DNA of 64,000 nucleotides from Siphonodentalium dalli (taxonomy: Eukaryota > Mollusca > Scaphopoda > Gadilida > Siphonodentaliidae): positions 198,653,887 to 198,717,886 of the forward strand of contig CP136062.1 in NCBI GenBank assembly GCA_032622095.1, given 5' to 3'. The position numbers and the translations under genes were made by a program. The notes under the pieces were generated by a model, which saw nothing but the letters and a program-made list of their open reading frames with translations, made no database searches and had not been told where the DNA came from. Positions 34,795 through 44,635 of this stretch are shown one piece after another (positions within the stretch are counted from its first letter, which is position 1; each line of letters starts with the position of its first letter).

Positions 34795-35412
34795 ATGGCA
34801 ACAACAACAACAACAATCGATAACGTTATCCACCTAAACTCCAAAGAAGATCTGGATATTATCAAAACACCATGGTCATCGAGTGCTTTTAATAACAGTG
34901 GTAACCAGTTATCAATTCATGAGCCAAAATATAAAGATAATGCTGTTATTGTGAAAAATGTAAATAAAAGGATAGAGACCGATCATATTATAGACTATAT
35001 TTCGACGTACTACCACAAGGATGTTAAAGTGAAGAGACTGAAATATACAGACACACGAAGACCTCTACCTGTGATCAAAATAACATCGGATGACCCAGCC
35101 TTCATTCAACATTTAATTACAGCCGATCTGAGATTATTCAACAACTCCTATAATTGTTCAGCTTTTAAAACAATTAGACCCATACGCTGTTTTAACTGCA
35201 ATTTATATGGACATACATCTGATCTATGTGAAAACTCGGCATCCTGTGGAGTGTGTGCTGGTTCTCATCATACAAGAATTTGTGATAGTCACAAGAATAT
35301 TAAATGCATAAACTGTGGTGGATGTCATAGAGCCAACTCTAGGAACTGTTCAAAATATATTGAATTGGACAAAACCATTGCTGCTCGCTTACAACTACAA
35401 GGACATTGCTGA
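34795..35412 (+). CDS. LINE ORF1, zinc-knuckle nucleic-acid-binding protein (205 aa)
   Basis: First ORF of the I-clade-like LINE. The N-terminus is encoded by a caacaacaaca run. The middle (about residues 45-125) resembles the RNA-binding fold of such ORF1 proteins. From about residue 130 there are three Cys/His clusters: CFNCNLYGHTSDLC, CGVCAGSHHTRIC and CINCGGCHRANSRNC, the zinc knuckles of Jockey/I-type ORF1. Such proteins coat the element RNA and bring it to the target. Start taken at the first ATG after the 5' UTR; ends 54 bp before ORF2. Intact. Confidence 0.85.
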   Translation: MATTTTTIDNVIHLNSKEDLDIIKTPWSSSAFNNSGNQLSIHEPKYKDNAVIVKNVNKRIETDHIIDYISTYYHKDVKVKRLKYTDTRRPLPVIKITSDDPAFIQHLITADLRLFNNSYNCSAFKTIRPIRCFNCNLYGHTSDLCENSASCGVCAGSHHTRICDSHKNIKCINCGGCHRANSRNCSKYIELDKTIAARLQLQGHC

Positions 35413-35466
35413 GTGAACAGGGTATATAACATATATCAGCAATAATATTGTTATATATTCTTTAAT

Positions 35467-38415
35467 ATGATTATAAACTATATATTCTTTATTGTGATTA
35501 TAAACTTTATTGGATTCATTCAATCGTCATCAACTATGAAGATTTGTCACTTAAATACTAACACCTTTAACACATCAAAGTTATTGTTGGAACAATTTGT
35601 GGATAGGAACCAGATTGATATTCTTTGCCTACAGGAAACTAAGTCCAAAGTTGAAAAACTATATTTCAAAAATTGGAACTGTGTTCTAAAAAACAGGAAT
35701 TTCAACAATGGTTGTGATGGGGGTGGAGTTGCTACACTGATTCGACCAGGCATAAAGTATGTAACAATGCAACACTTGGATACAAACATTGAGGCAGTCT
35801 GGTGTCAAATTTTTCATGAGAATGTGAAGTTTATTCTTGGAAATATATATATTCCACCTGGGAAAATGGATGATTTATGCCAATTGGAAAGAGTAATATC
35901 TGGTATCCAATACAACAACCTCCTGATTGTTGGAGACTTCAATGCACGGAATAGGATGTGGGAAAATAACCCAGTATTTACAAAAGAGGCATCAAAGAGT
36001 TTCAAAATGGGTTGGAAAATGGTGCAAATGAAGTCCAGATTCAAGCTCACTTTGCACAATGATGGTCAGCATACATGGAGGAGGAATGGCATTTCTTCTG
36101 CTCTGGACCTGACATTAACCAGAGGGATACCCACACAAAATATGGAATGGTCTATAAACAATTGTGCCTATATTCTGACTGACCATTCTCCTATTATTCT
36201 TAATATTAAAAAAGTCTTGCCAGATATGCGGTTGGAGAAATGGAAATTTGAAGAGTGTGACTGGATTCCATGGCAAACAACAATACAGCCAAAACTAAAA
36301 GAATGGATGGATTCAATTGATGGAGCCGACATAGATAAAACATACGAAGATTTCTGTGAGATTGTAATGGGTACAGCAGAGGAGGTTATACCTCGGAAAA
36401 CAATAACCAGTCATTCGAAGCATTACTGGAAGGGGGAGATGAGAGAGCTATATAACAAGTGCAAAATATTACGAAGACGATGGCAGCAGAGATCAGATCA
36501 GAATAATGAACAGAATTATAAAATAGCTCTTGAGAAGTTAGAAAAAATGATTGTGGATAGTAAGGCTGAATACTGGAACAAGAAATGCAAAGAACTAAAT
36601 AAGTGCTCACAACAACAATTCTGGAACACGATAAGGAAAATGGGTGATCCGATGGGTAAAAACACAATACAGCCAATCAAATATGGCACGGACAAGTATG
36701 CGTCAGAAGACAAAGATATCTCAGATAAACTTGAAGATGTTCATATCCATCGCCTACATGCAAACACTACCAACTTCGATACTGCATGGGAGAAGTCACT
36801 CGAGACTCAACTGACAGGGATCATGGCCGAAGCTACAGGGCAAATAGAAGGAGATGATACTGTAAACTCGGATATTACAGAGGAGGAAGTTAAATGTGCT
36901 ATATCGCAGATGAATAAAAGTTCTGCACCAGGACCTGACAAAATATTACCATTATTTATCACAAGGAGTGGAGAAATTATGGAGCAAGCCTTAACAAAAT
37001 TTTTCAATTCTTGCTGGAAGACTGGACGAGTACCAGCACAATTCTGCCAGGAAAATAAAGTGTATATACCAAAGCCAGGGAAAGACAATTATAATACAGA
37101 GAAAAGTTACAGACCGATCAGCTTGACAAGTATAGTTGGGAAAATCTACGAGCGGGTGGTAACTTACAGACTGATCTGGAAGGCGGAAGCTTTTGGTTGG
37201 ATACATGAGCATCAGTTTGCATATAGGAAACAGCATAGTACTACACAGGCGCTACTGCAAATCACACAAGGAGCTCAGGTCTGTGTAAATGAGAAGATGC
37301 ATGGGGTGATGACATTCGTGGATTTTGAGGGCGCCTTCGACTCAGTAATGAGACTGGGAATTCTGTACAAACTTCACAATCTAGGACTAGATGGAAGAAT
37401 TGTACAGTATATCAAGAATTTCTTGTGTAACAGAAAAAGTAGGAGCATGGTCAACTCCTATATAAGCCCGTGGATAAAGACACAGATTGGCCTACCACAA
37501 GGGTCTGTCATCAGCCCTATTCTGTTCATTATATACACAAGCGACATGCCAACAATGGGAAATCGTATAACAACATACTTTTCTGATGATATGACCATTC
37601 TTAATCAAGGAAAAGATGTTAAGGAAGTGCAGTTATCAACGAATGGAAGTCTGGAAAAGGTCCAACAATGGTGTAACAGATGGCACATTTGCATAAATGC
37701 AGAGAAGACTGATTATATCCACTTCTCCCCAGAGGCTACAACAACGGTGCCAAGTATATGCATGGATGGAAAACAACTGAAGAGGGTGTCGTATAAGAAG
37801 GTCCTCGGGGTCATAATTGATGAAAAACTGAAGTTCGATGAACAGGTACAGAATGTGAAGATCAAGGCATCAAAGGCTCTGAACATCTTGAGTAGATTTA
37901 ACAAAGCCAATATGAAGGTGTTTCTACAACTTTACCAGACATTTATCCGGCCATTGTTAGAGTATGCATATCCGGCTTGGATGACAACAAAAGAGACTCA
38001 TCTTAATTCATTGGAAGATGTTCACAGATCAGCCCTTCTGACTGCAAGTGGAGCTATGGTGTCAACACCAACTGAGACCCTGGAAGTCATCACAGCAACA
38101 ACACCATTGAGATTTAGGCTTCAGGAATTGGCAGCACGAGAGTTTATACGAGTGAAACAGACAGACGGATCGTTGCTAAGGAGAATGTTGGACGAGTCTG
38201 TTGTGCAACAGGGAGGCTCTCAAATGAAGCAAATGTATGCTGCGGCGAGATACATGCTCGGTACGACAGAATTCAATCTGGAGCCACAGCCAAAGTACGA
38301 GAAAGACATGTTCCTGTGCAGAGTTGCTGTCATAACTAGTCCAAAGTCTGACATCGATTGGGTAATGCAGCGACTCGTTCAAAATCTCAGAAGGAAGCAA
38401 CCCGAGAAGACATAA
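35467..38415 (+). CDS. LINE ORF2, endonuclease and reverse transcriptase (982 aa, then interrupted)
   Basis: Apurinic-type endonuclease in residues 25-260: KICHLNTNTFN, LCLQETKS, LLIVGDFNARNRMW, SALDLTLTRG and LTDHSPIIL. Reverse transcriptase about residues 470-790: SSAPGPDKI, SYRPISLTSIVGKIYERVV, MTFVDFEGAFDSV, IGLPQGSVISPILFIIYTSD and TTYFSDDMTIL. The catalytic pair reads FSDD, whereas FADD is commonest; both aspartates are present. It nicks target DNA and copies element RNA in place. The frame is open to 38415, where an antisense LINE begins; the RNase H part resumes near 39540. The true start may be the Met at 35536, before KICHLN. Confidence 0.9.
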   Translation: MIINYIFFIVIINFIGFIQSSSTMKICHLNTNTFNTSKLLLEQFVDRNQIDILCLQETKSKVEKLYFKNWNCVLKNRNFNNGCDGGGVATLIRPGIKYVTMQHLDTNIEAVWCQIFHENVKFILGNIYIPPGKMDDLCQLERVISGIQYNNLLIVGDFNARNRMWENNPVFTKEASKSFKMGWKMVQMKSRFKLTLHNDGQHTWRRNGISSALDLTLTRGIPTQNMEWSINNCAYILTDHSPIILNIKKVLPDMRLEKWKFEECDWIPWQTTIQPKLKEWMDSIDGADIDKTYEDFCEIVMGTAEEVIPRKTITSHSKHYWKGEMRELYNKCKILRRRWQQRSDQNNEQNYKIALEKLEKMIVDSKAEYWNKKCKELNKCSQQQFWNTIRKMGDPMGKNTIQPIKYGTDKYASEDKDISDKLEDVHIHRLHANTTNFDTAWEKSLETQLTGIMAEATGQIEGDDTVNSDITEEEVKCAISQMNKSSAPGPDKILPLFITRSGEIMEQALTKFFNSCWKTGRVPAQFCQENKVYIPKPGKDNYNTEKSYRPISLTSIVGKIYERVVTYRLIWKAEAFGWIHEHQFAYRKQHSTTQALLQITQGAQVCVNEKMHGVMTFVDFEGAFDSVMRLGILYKLHNLGLDGRIVQYIKNFLCNRKSRSMVNSYISPWIKTQIGLPQGSVISPILFIIYTSDMPTMGNRITTYFSDDMTILNQGKDVKEVQLSTNGSLEKVQQWCNRWHICINAEKTDYIHFSPEATTTVPSICMDGKQLKRVSYKKVLGVIIDEKLKFDEQVQNVKIKASKALNILSRFNKANMKVFLQLYQTFIRPLLEYAYPAWMTTKETHLNSLEDVHRSALLTASGAMVSTPTETLEVITATTPLRFRLQELAAREFIRVKQTDGSLLRRMLDESVVQQGGSQMKQMYAAARYMLGTTEFNLEPQPKYEKDMFLCRVAVITSPKSDIDWVMQRLVQNLRRKQPEKT

Positions 38416-39538
38416 CCAAATAACCTTATGTAACCTTATGTTGTTAGTGGACGCTGGCTTCTATAGATGCCACTATATCCACCTCTGATTCTTCATCTTC
38501 TATTTCTCCGAACTCTCCTGCATTTTTGTTTTTTGTTTGACTGATCGTATCAGGGTCTGTCAGACTCAATTCAGCCTTGAAATTTAATTTAATCTCTTGG
38601 TCCTGCCAATGGTAATCGAGATTGTTTTTGAATGAATTCATGTCTTCTGCATAGACGACTTTTTCTGCTAGATGATTCCATGGCTCCACCACTCTTAGGC
38701 TAAATGAGTATTTCCTCACATCCCTGTTTGCTCCTTCCAAGAATAATTTATAATTATGTCCTCTGGTTCGGAGTTCGGTGCTTCTTCTTAATATGTCATT
38801 CACTTCCGGATCATAGGTGTTAAATATCTTGAAGCATTCTATCATATCTCCTCTTATTCTTCTGTAGTTAAGTGTTGGTATATTTAGCTTCTTTAGTCTT
38901 TCTTCATATGGTAGTTCTTTTAATTCTGGTATTAGTTTTGTGAATCTTTTTTGGACTTTCTCGAGCATTTCAATGTCTTTCTTTAAATGTGGACTCCAGG
39001 CCGGTTGGGCATATTCTAGATGTGGTCTCACCAGACTTTTGTATAGTTTCAGCATTGTTTTGGTGTCCATGTGCGTAAATGCTCTGCGTATAGCTCCAGT
39101 GACTGCATTTGCTTTCTGTATTTTCTCATTTATATGTTGGTCAAATTTCAGTTTGTTATCAGTTGTGACTCCTATATCTTTCTCTTCAGTTACCTCCTTT
39201 AGTTGTACATATTGTCCATCTTTGTTCTTCATGTGATAGTTTGGCTCTTCTGTTTTCGTGCCGATGTTCATTGTCACACATTTATCTGGGTGAAATTTCA
39301 AAAGCCACTTGTCTGACCATGTCTGGAGTTCATCTAAGTCATTCTGTAATGCATCCACATCTGGTATGCCCTGTATTTCCCTGTAAATTTTAGTGTCGTC
39401 TGCAAACATCATGACATCCGATTTGACGTTGGATGGGAGGTCATTTATATATATGACAAATAATATGGGTCCGAGCACGCTTCCTTGGGGTATTCCACTT
39501 ATTACTTCTCGTGTTGTTGACGCTTGTGGTGGTATCAA
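38416..39538 (-). pseudogene. 5'-truncated CR1/L2-like LINE inserted antisense in ORF2
   Basis: The frame on the minus strand (39538-38444, 364 codons) begins inside the reverse transcriptase: TREVISGIPQGSVLGPILF, MMFADDTKIYREIQ, WSDKWLLKFHPDKC, EKDIGVTTDNKLKFDQHINE, VRPHLEYAQPAWSPHL, ELPYEERLKKLNIPTLNYRR and a long C-terminal tail. It lacks the endonuclease and the first RT blocks, as expected of incomplete target-primed copying. Its 3' end lies at the left, with aaccttatgt repeats as the tail. The frame is intact over its whole length, so the insertion is recent. Target duplications were not identified. Confidence 0.85.
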
Positions 39539-40517
39539 ATACCTGAATGGAAGTGATCAGAACAACATCATGGTCTTCACTGACGGGTCATCACTAGGAA
39601 ATCCAGGTCCAACTGGTGCTGCTGTTATATACCTAGATGGCCTCAATTCAGAACCAGTTATACTGAAAGAATCCGTTAGTAAGGATAGTAATAACTACCA
39701 CGGCGAGATAAGAGGTCTGCTACTTGCCATAAACTTCATCGAGAAATGGATCACATCCAGAGGAGTTAGAAACAGCTGCATCATTTGTGATTGCCAATCA
39801 GCTATAGATGCAGTGACTGGTAACAGGCTTCCTGAGAAATATTTCCAAACCATAACAGAGTGCCGCAGGAAACTCAACACTATACACAGCAGTGGAGCGG
39901 ATGTATATATTAAATGGGTTGGAGGCCATATTAATATCAAGGGAAATGATGTAGCAGATGGTGCGGCCAAAGAGGCAGCACATGCATCAGAGATGATAGA
40001 TTCGGAATTAAAAGAGACTGACAATACAGTGACAGATTTGAAGAAGGCCATGCAGAAAAATATAATGGTGAAATGGCAGTTTCAATGGTCAAATCTGCAA
40101 AAGGCACGCCACACTGAAGAGCTATTCCCCAATGTAGTGGAGGCAGTAAAATATGTGAAGAACCATATCAGCGATGACGAACAGATACAACATAAAATGA
40201 ACAGATTGAGATCCGGACACTCCAGCTTGAAGGGACACATCGGGAAATTCATAAAGGATACCACCACAAGCTGTGTATGCGGTGACAAGGAAACGGTGTG
40301 CCATTTCATTCTGGACTGTCCATTGTATGCTGTCGAAAGGGAAGAAATGATAAATGAGATCGAGATGGGGTTCGTTCAGACTGAAGTAGAGGTTGATAAA
40401 AGAATGATTAATGCCAGATCACTGATTGGAGATAGCTCTTATTTAAATATGACTATGCAGCAAATTATCCAGAAGGCAGTTCATGGCTTCCTTTCGGTTA
40501 CATTGAAAAGAATTTGA
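39536..40517 (+). CDS. RNase H domain and C-terminus of the interrupted LINE ORF2
   Basis: Separated from its own reverse transcriptase by the antisense LINE. RNase H motifs in order: MVFTDGSSLGNPGPTGAAV (first Asp), YHGEIRGLLLAINF (Glu), CIICDCQSAIDAV (Asp) and WVGGHINIKGNDVADGAAKE (His and last Asp). A C-terminal Cys/His cluster, CVCGDKETVCHFILDC, follows, as in I-clade elements. RNase H removes RNA from the hybrid during insertion. The frame extends leftwards into the inserted element, but that part is not native. Stop at 40515-40517. Confidence 0.88.
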
Positions 40518-40650
40518 AAATCCGACCTTTCCGTTATGAAGTAGAGAGTATCAGTAATTGCAGTGTTAATACCTGAGCGAACACAGTACATGGGTTCTTA
40601 TTCAACGGATAGTGAATAGCGGAAGTCAACAACAACAACAACAACAACGT
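40518..40650 (+). mobile_element. 3' UTR and CAA-repeat tail of the I-clade-like LINE
   Basis: A short 3' UTR ends in gtcaacaacaacaacaacaa (about 40626-40648). A simple-repeat tail instead of poly(A) is usual in I and related clades. The whole host LINE therefore spans roughly 34600-40650, with the exact 5' end not determined. Confidence 0.7.
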
Positions 40651-40963
40651 GTTTACCGTTTCCTACTTTCGAGTCAAACAATTATAAATAGATATTTATA
40701 GGTCAAATAACTAATTCTCTAGTTGCAGTCCTTGTCTTTTATTATGTTTCTATTTGTAAATATTTATTATCACTATTATATTTATCATCATTTAATTTTT
40801 GACAAACTCTTGTGGTTTGGATTTCCTATTCTCGATGCACTGCAACAACATATACTTTACAATTACATACTCAATATATCTAATGAGAATTGAAATGGTG
40901 GTTGTGACATTTTCAAGGAAACTGGTTATACCTTGGTCTTCTGTTCGTGCTAGGAGAACGATT

Positions 40964-41044
40964 ATGACGACTGAAATGCAATTTTATAGACATGAGGAAG
41001 TGAACAAGTCATTCTCCAGTCGTCCATTTCCTATCGCTTATGTA
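40964..41044 (+). CDS. Possible first coding exon of the CAP-Gly gene
   Basis: An ATG followed by 27 codons (MTTEMQFYRHEEVNKSFSSR and on to PIAYV) runs to a potential donor GTAAAA in phase 0, which is the phase required by the exon at 44449. The peptide looks protein-like and no stop lies between. Support is weak: the donor is poor, no homologue is known to me, and other upstream exons could exist. Confidence 0.25.
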
Positions 41045-41629
41045 GTAAAAAAGAGGTTGAGATAAAAATGTTATAAAACCTTTTTAATGTTAATGTTAAC
41101 ATATTAATTATATTAGAAACATATACAAGTTTTTCAGCAAAAATTGTTAACTGAATATTTAAAAATGTTTGTTGAACTTTAAATCCAGAAAAAAATAGAA
41201 AACGATTGTTTTGAGTATAAGCGACACAGACGAAACCGGAAACCCAGCAGGTGCCCTGACAACAAGAACGCTATCTATTCTTTTCTGGATTTTCTGATTT
41301 TAACTGCGTCAAAAAGCCTATTCGTATCCATAATAGTCAAATGTAGCTGTGCCAATTGCATACTCTGGAATAAGTAAATGATGACCAGACGTACACAATC
41401 ATGAAAGCGACTGAGAACGAGGTTAATTTATTTTTACAAACACGTCTGGGAAATTTGGAAAATTCAGCTACAAATTTAGCCTTCAGCTTCACTGCTTCAG
41501 TACAAACGTATACAATTTCGTACCTCCGCTCCTCTCATAATGTCAATGTCATGACCAGGATGACATAATGTTGGGAACAAAGTCGAATCGCGAGCCGACG
41601 CTAAATTCCTGTCCCATAATTATGTAACA

Positions 41630-41911
41630 ATGTGCATATATTTATATCTATCTAGAATTACCTGTCAACTCCCCTTTCGGGTATTACAGACATGGTTCAG
41701 GTCTCGACTGTGGTCGGTGCTTTGGTGGGATACTCTAATCTACAACCGGGTTATTTAACGTGCACATAGTCAATGTGCATATATCTATCTAGAATTACCT
41801 GTCAACTCCCCTTTCGGGTATTACAGACAGGGTTCAGGTCTCGACTGTGGTCGGTGCTTTGGTGGGATATACTCTAATCTACAGCCGGGTTCTTTAACGT
41901 GCACATAGTCA
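41630..41911. repeat. Tandem duplication of about 140 bp
   Basis: Two near-identical copies, each with atctatctagaattacctgt, caactcccctttcgggtatt, aggtctcgactgtggtcggt and acgtgcacatagtca. The second copy continues into cccatgtacacgggtcagcc, suggesting duplication of the front part of a larger repeat. Confidence 0.85.
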
Positions 41912-42112
41912 CCCATGTACACGGGTCAGCCATTTATGTCGGCCCCGATCTGACAACGTACCGCACTCACGACAACATACATGTACCTGGACATGATGTC
42001 GCCGTGAAGGGAAGTCAGTTTTGTATTCGGATAATTCGGATATATATTGTGTGATCACGAATGAGACTTTTCAGTCATACAACGTGGTAATCTGACCAAG
42101 TTTGGATTTTTG

Positions 42113-42190
42113 TCAGAATACCGACCGGGAATCGATCCCCGGACCTTTAGCACGAGAGACCAGTAGCCTAGTAGGCAGTACGCTAATATG
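42113..42190 (-). repeat. tRNA-derived SINE head (putative)
   Basis: On the minus strand the segment has a GGGGATCGATTCCCGG arm resembling a tRNA T arm with B box. About 45 bp upstream is tgcctactaggctactgg, which could be the A box. It does not fold as a complete functional tRNA by eye. A degenerate SINE promoter is the best guess. Confidence 0.35.
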
Positions 42191-43784
42191 TAAAACTTTA
42201 TTAGTCTTTAAAGCTGCCACATAACTCAAATTGCTATTTGCACCTAGGGTAAGACTAAGAAGAAGAAGAAGATTCCTAGGCCTACCGCATAACCATGGTG
42301 AAAAAGTCCACGTCAAATCTATTCGATCCCAGTGCACCTATGGCCACCTAATTGGCCCCTACAGGCTACACTGAGTGTAGTGACTAGTGTGTAGAAAACT
42401 CTACAGATCTATGCAATAGCTAAAATCAGCTATCCTAGCTGAATTCAGAGAGATCTTGAGCTGTTAATAATTTCTGTCAGGCCACTAGTAAACCCTTAAG
42501 TGATGTTCCGATAATCGAAATCAGCCGTCGGATATTAATTGTACCTCGCAGTTGAACATTGGCTATTTAAGTTTTCCGATTGTCAAATCAATAAACAAAA
42601 ACGTTCTAGTATCTAAGTGCAATATGCATTCTTTAATAATAAACGTATGCAATACAACCGTAGTATTGAATGTAAAACGCAGTTGTAACATCCTAAAAAG
42701 AAGCTATTGGCATCGTCCAAACAGTCTGATATATGATGTCACAGGATTACATATCCTGTGTAATATGAAGTTATTGGTTCAATCGCATGGACACGAAATA
42801 GATTCAAAGAAAGCTTTAAACAGCTGATCACCTCATTACAATAATTATATAGTTTCCTGTTGAGTATGTGCCATGACGTGCCAATAATTTGAAGCACACA
42901 CAGAATGAATTAGTACAGTCGCGATCAGAACTGTCTTCAGTAAAGACCAACTGGCCTTTTTGTCTGTAGGGGACAATATGGTGAAGTATTGTTCCAAATT
43001 GCACTTGTTTTTTCCGTTCCGCGAATCGCGAAACAAAAATTGAGTAGGCGGAAAGGTACGTGTGACCAATGGGAATTAAAAGACAAAATGTGTGACCAAT
43101 GGGAATTTGGGAAATCTCAGACAAATACATGTATGACAGCAATTATTATCCATCAATCTAAATTTAATTCATAATCATCGCCATTCCATACACGACTGTC
43201 ACAACTTACAAGTATTCAATCAAGACTTTTCCACAGCGTTCAAGTGTTCCCCCCACACGGTCATAACATTAATCTGAGTCGGCTGCGTGACCTTTGATCT
43301 ATTTGTCAAACAACTACCGGTATACATCAAAGGCAGTGCACAACTGATGTCAGCGGAAATATCTTTGCGACAGTGTGTATATATTTCTTTGATGTAGTTG
43401 GCTTTGAAACTATAGCGAGATAGGGAGCGCAATGAATATATATTGGTCCATTATGGGAACAAACAAACGCACAATATATATAAACATCGGAATCGGAAAT
43501 CGGTCGATTGTGCCTCCAGTTATTGGAAATCGGTCCGATGGGCTTTTTCATTATCGGAACATCACTAGTAAACCCTTATGTCCTCCAAAGTCATGTTATT
43601 TTATATTATTACCACTTTAGAGGGAGTTCTCTAGTAGATTAACAGTATTTTACCTGCACGATAAGATTCCATAATTTTGAGGTGAAGTTGACCGGAAGCA
43701 GGCGTTAATGAAGCTTTGTTTTCATTAACGCCAGCCGCCCGCTTCCAGTTAAGTCATTGATCACACGAGGACAGAGTAGTAATA

Positions 43785-43985
43785 ATAGTAATAACATGAT
43801 TTTGTCCGGCGTCATGGTTTATTAAGGGCCCTCCAGGAATGATTAACAGCCCTTGGGCCTATTAGCTGCCCTCAATTGTGTCTCGGGCCTCTAATAGGCC
43901 CTCAGGCTGTTAATAATTCCTGGAGGGCCCTTAATTATAATTATAATAAGCCATAACGCCCTCAAAAATCATGTTATTGGTATAT
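43785..43985. repeat. Imperfect hairpin about 200 bp with ccctccaggaat arms
   Basis: taataacatgattttgtccg and attaagggccctccaggaat pair with attcctggagggcccttaat and aaaatcatgttattggtata; inner arms (gggcctattagc/ctaataggccc) continue the pairing. MITE-like, with possible TAT or TA ends. Confidence 0.65.
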
Positions 43986-44448
43986 AGTACTGATCACTAA
44001 ATGGATTTTTAATTCATTTAAAGATGGTCTACATATTAATTAAGTATCTCTTTGACAGAGAAAGTAGTTTTTTTTCATAGATTCCAGGGTATAAAATAAT
44101 AGATTCGAATTGAGGACACCTGTCCATCAATTAATATAAACTTGATTGAATACATGTGCCAAGAACCTGGGCCTATCTTGTTAGCACCCTTAATCACGAC
44201 AAATTGCTATTTGACTATTGATTTCAACACTATCTTGTGATCAAAATAAACGTTATTATGCCTTATTAGACAATTAATATATCCAATCTTCAGTTTTATC
44301 TATACATAGCATATATTGTTCACAAATATAGCTACTAGTATTTGCTGTCTTGAAATTAGGATTTATAAAATTATGTTGTTGTTGTGACCTGGAAGAGATA
44401 TTTAGACTACCGGTACCGGTATCTTAAAATATAATTATTTGTTTTCAG

Positions 44449-44635
44449 TTTGAGTACGATCCATTTCTGTGCTCTTGTAAGTCATGCAGCCTTTATTGGA
44501 AAAGCGTGTACAAGAATGGGGCAAACCAACTGCAGATTTCTTCATCACAGAGAGCGAGAGAAACATCAGTATTCTACACCAATGGTTGTGTTGTCCATAA
44601 AGGAGACAGGGTTTTGGTGCATGGAGAGCACCCAG
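44449..44635 (+). CDS. CAP-Gly domain protein, exon A (N-terminal part of CAP-Gly)
   Basis: 187 nt, acceptor ttgttttcag, donor CCAG then GTATGT, phase 0 to 1. It encodes FEYDPFLCSCKSCSLYWKSV, a Cys-containing segment not known to me, and then GCVVHKGDRVLVHGEHPG, the first strands of a CAP-Gly domain (GDRV.V.G..PG). The frame is fixed by the next exon. CAP-Gly domains bind the C-termini of tubulin and of end-binding proteins; a cytoskeletal role is inferred from the domain only. I do not recognise the gene. Confidence 0.8.

Noticed and set aside
38416-39538. Independent host gene on the minus strand
   Set aside because: The peptide is the 3' half of a CR1/L2-like reverse transcriptase (SGIPQGSVLGP, FADDT), without start or endonuclease: a truncated LINE copy.
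35547-40309. Many short antisense frames inside the LINE
   Set aside because: They lie opposite well-supported reverse transcriptase, endonuclease and RNase H coding frames.
42113-42190. Functional tRNA gene
   Set aside because: The T-arm-like segment is good, but the acceptor and anticodon arms do not pair convincingly by eye; more likely a SINE head.
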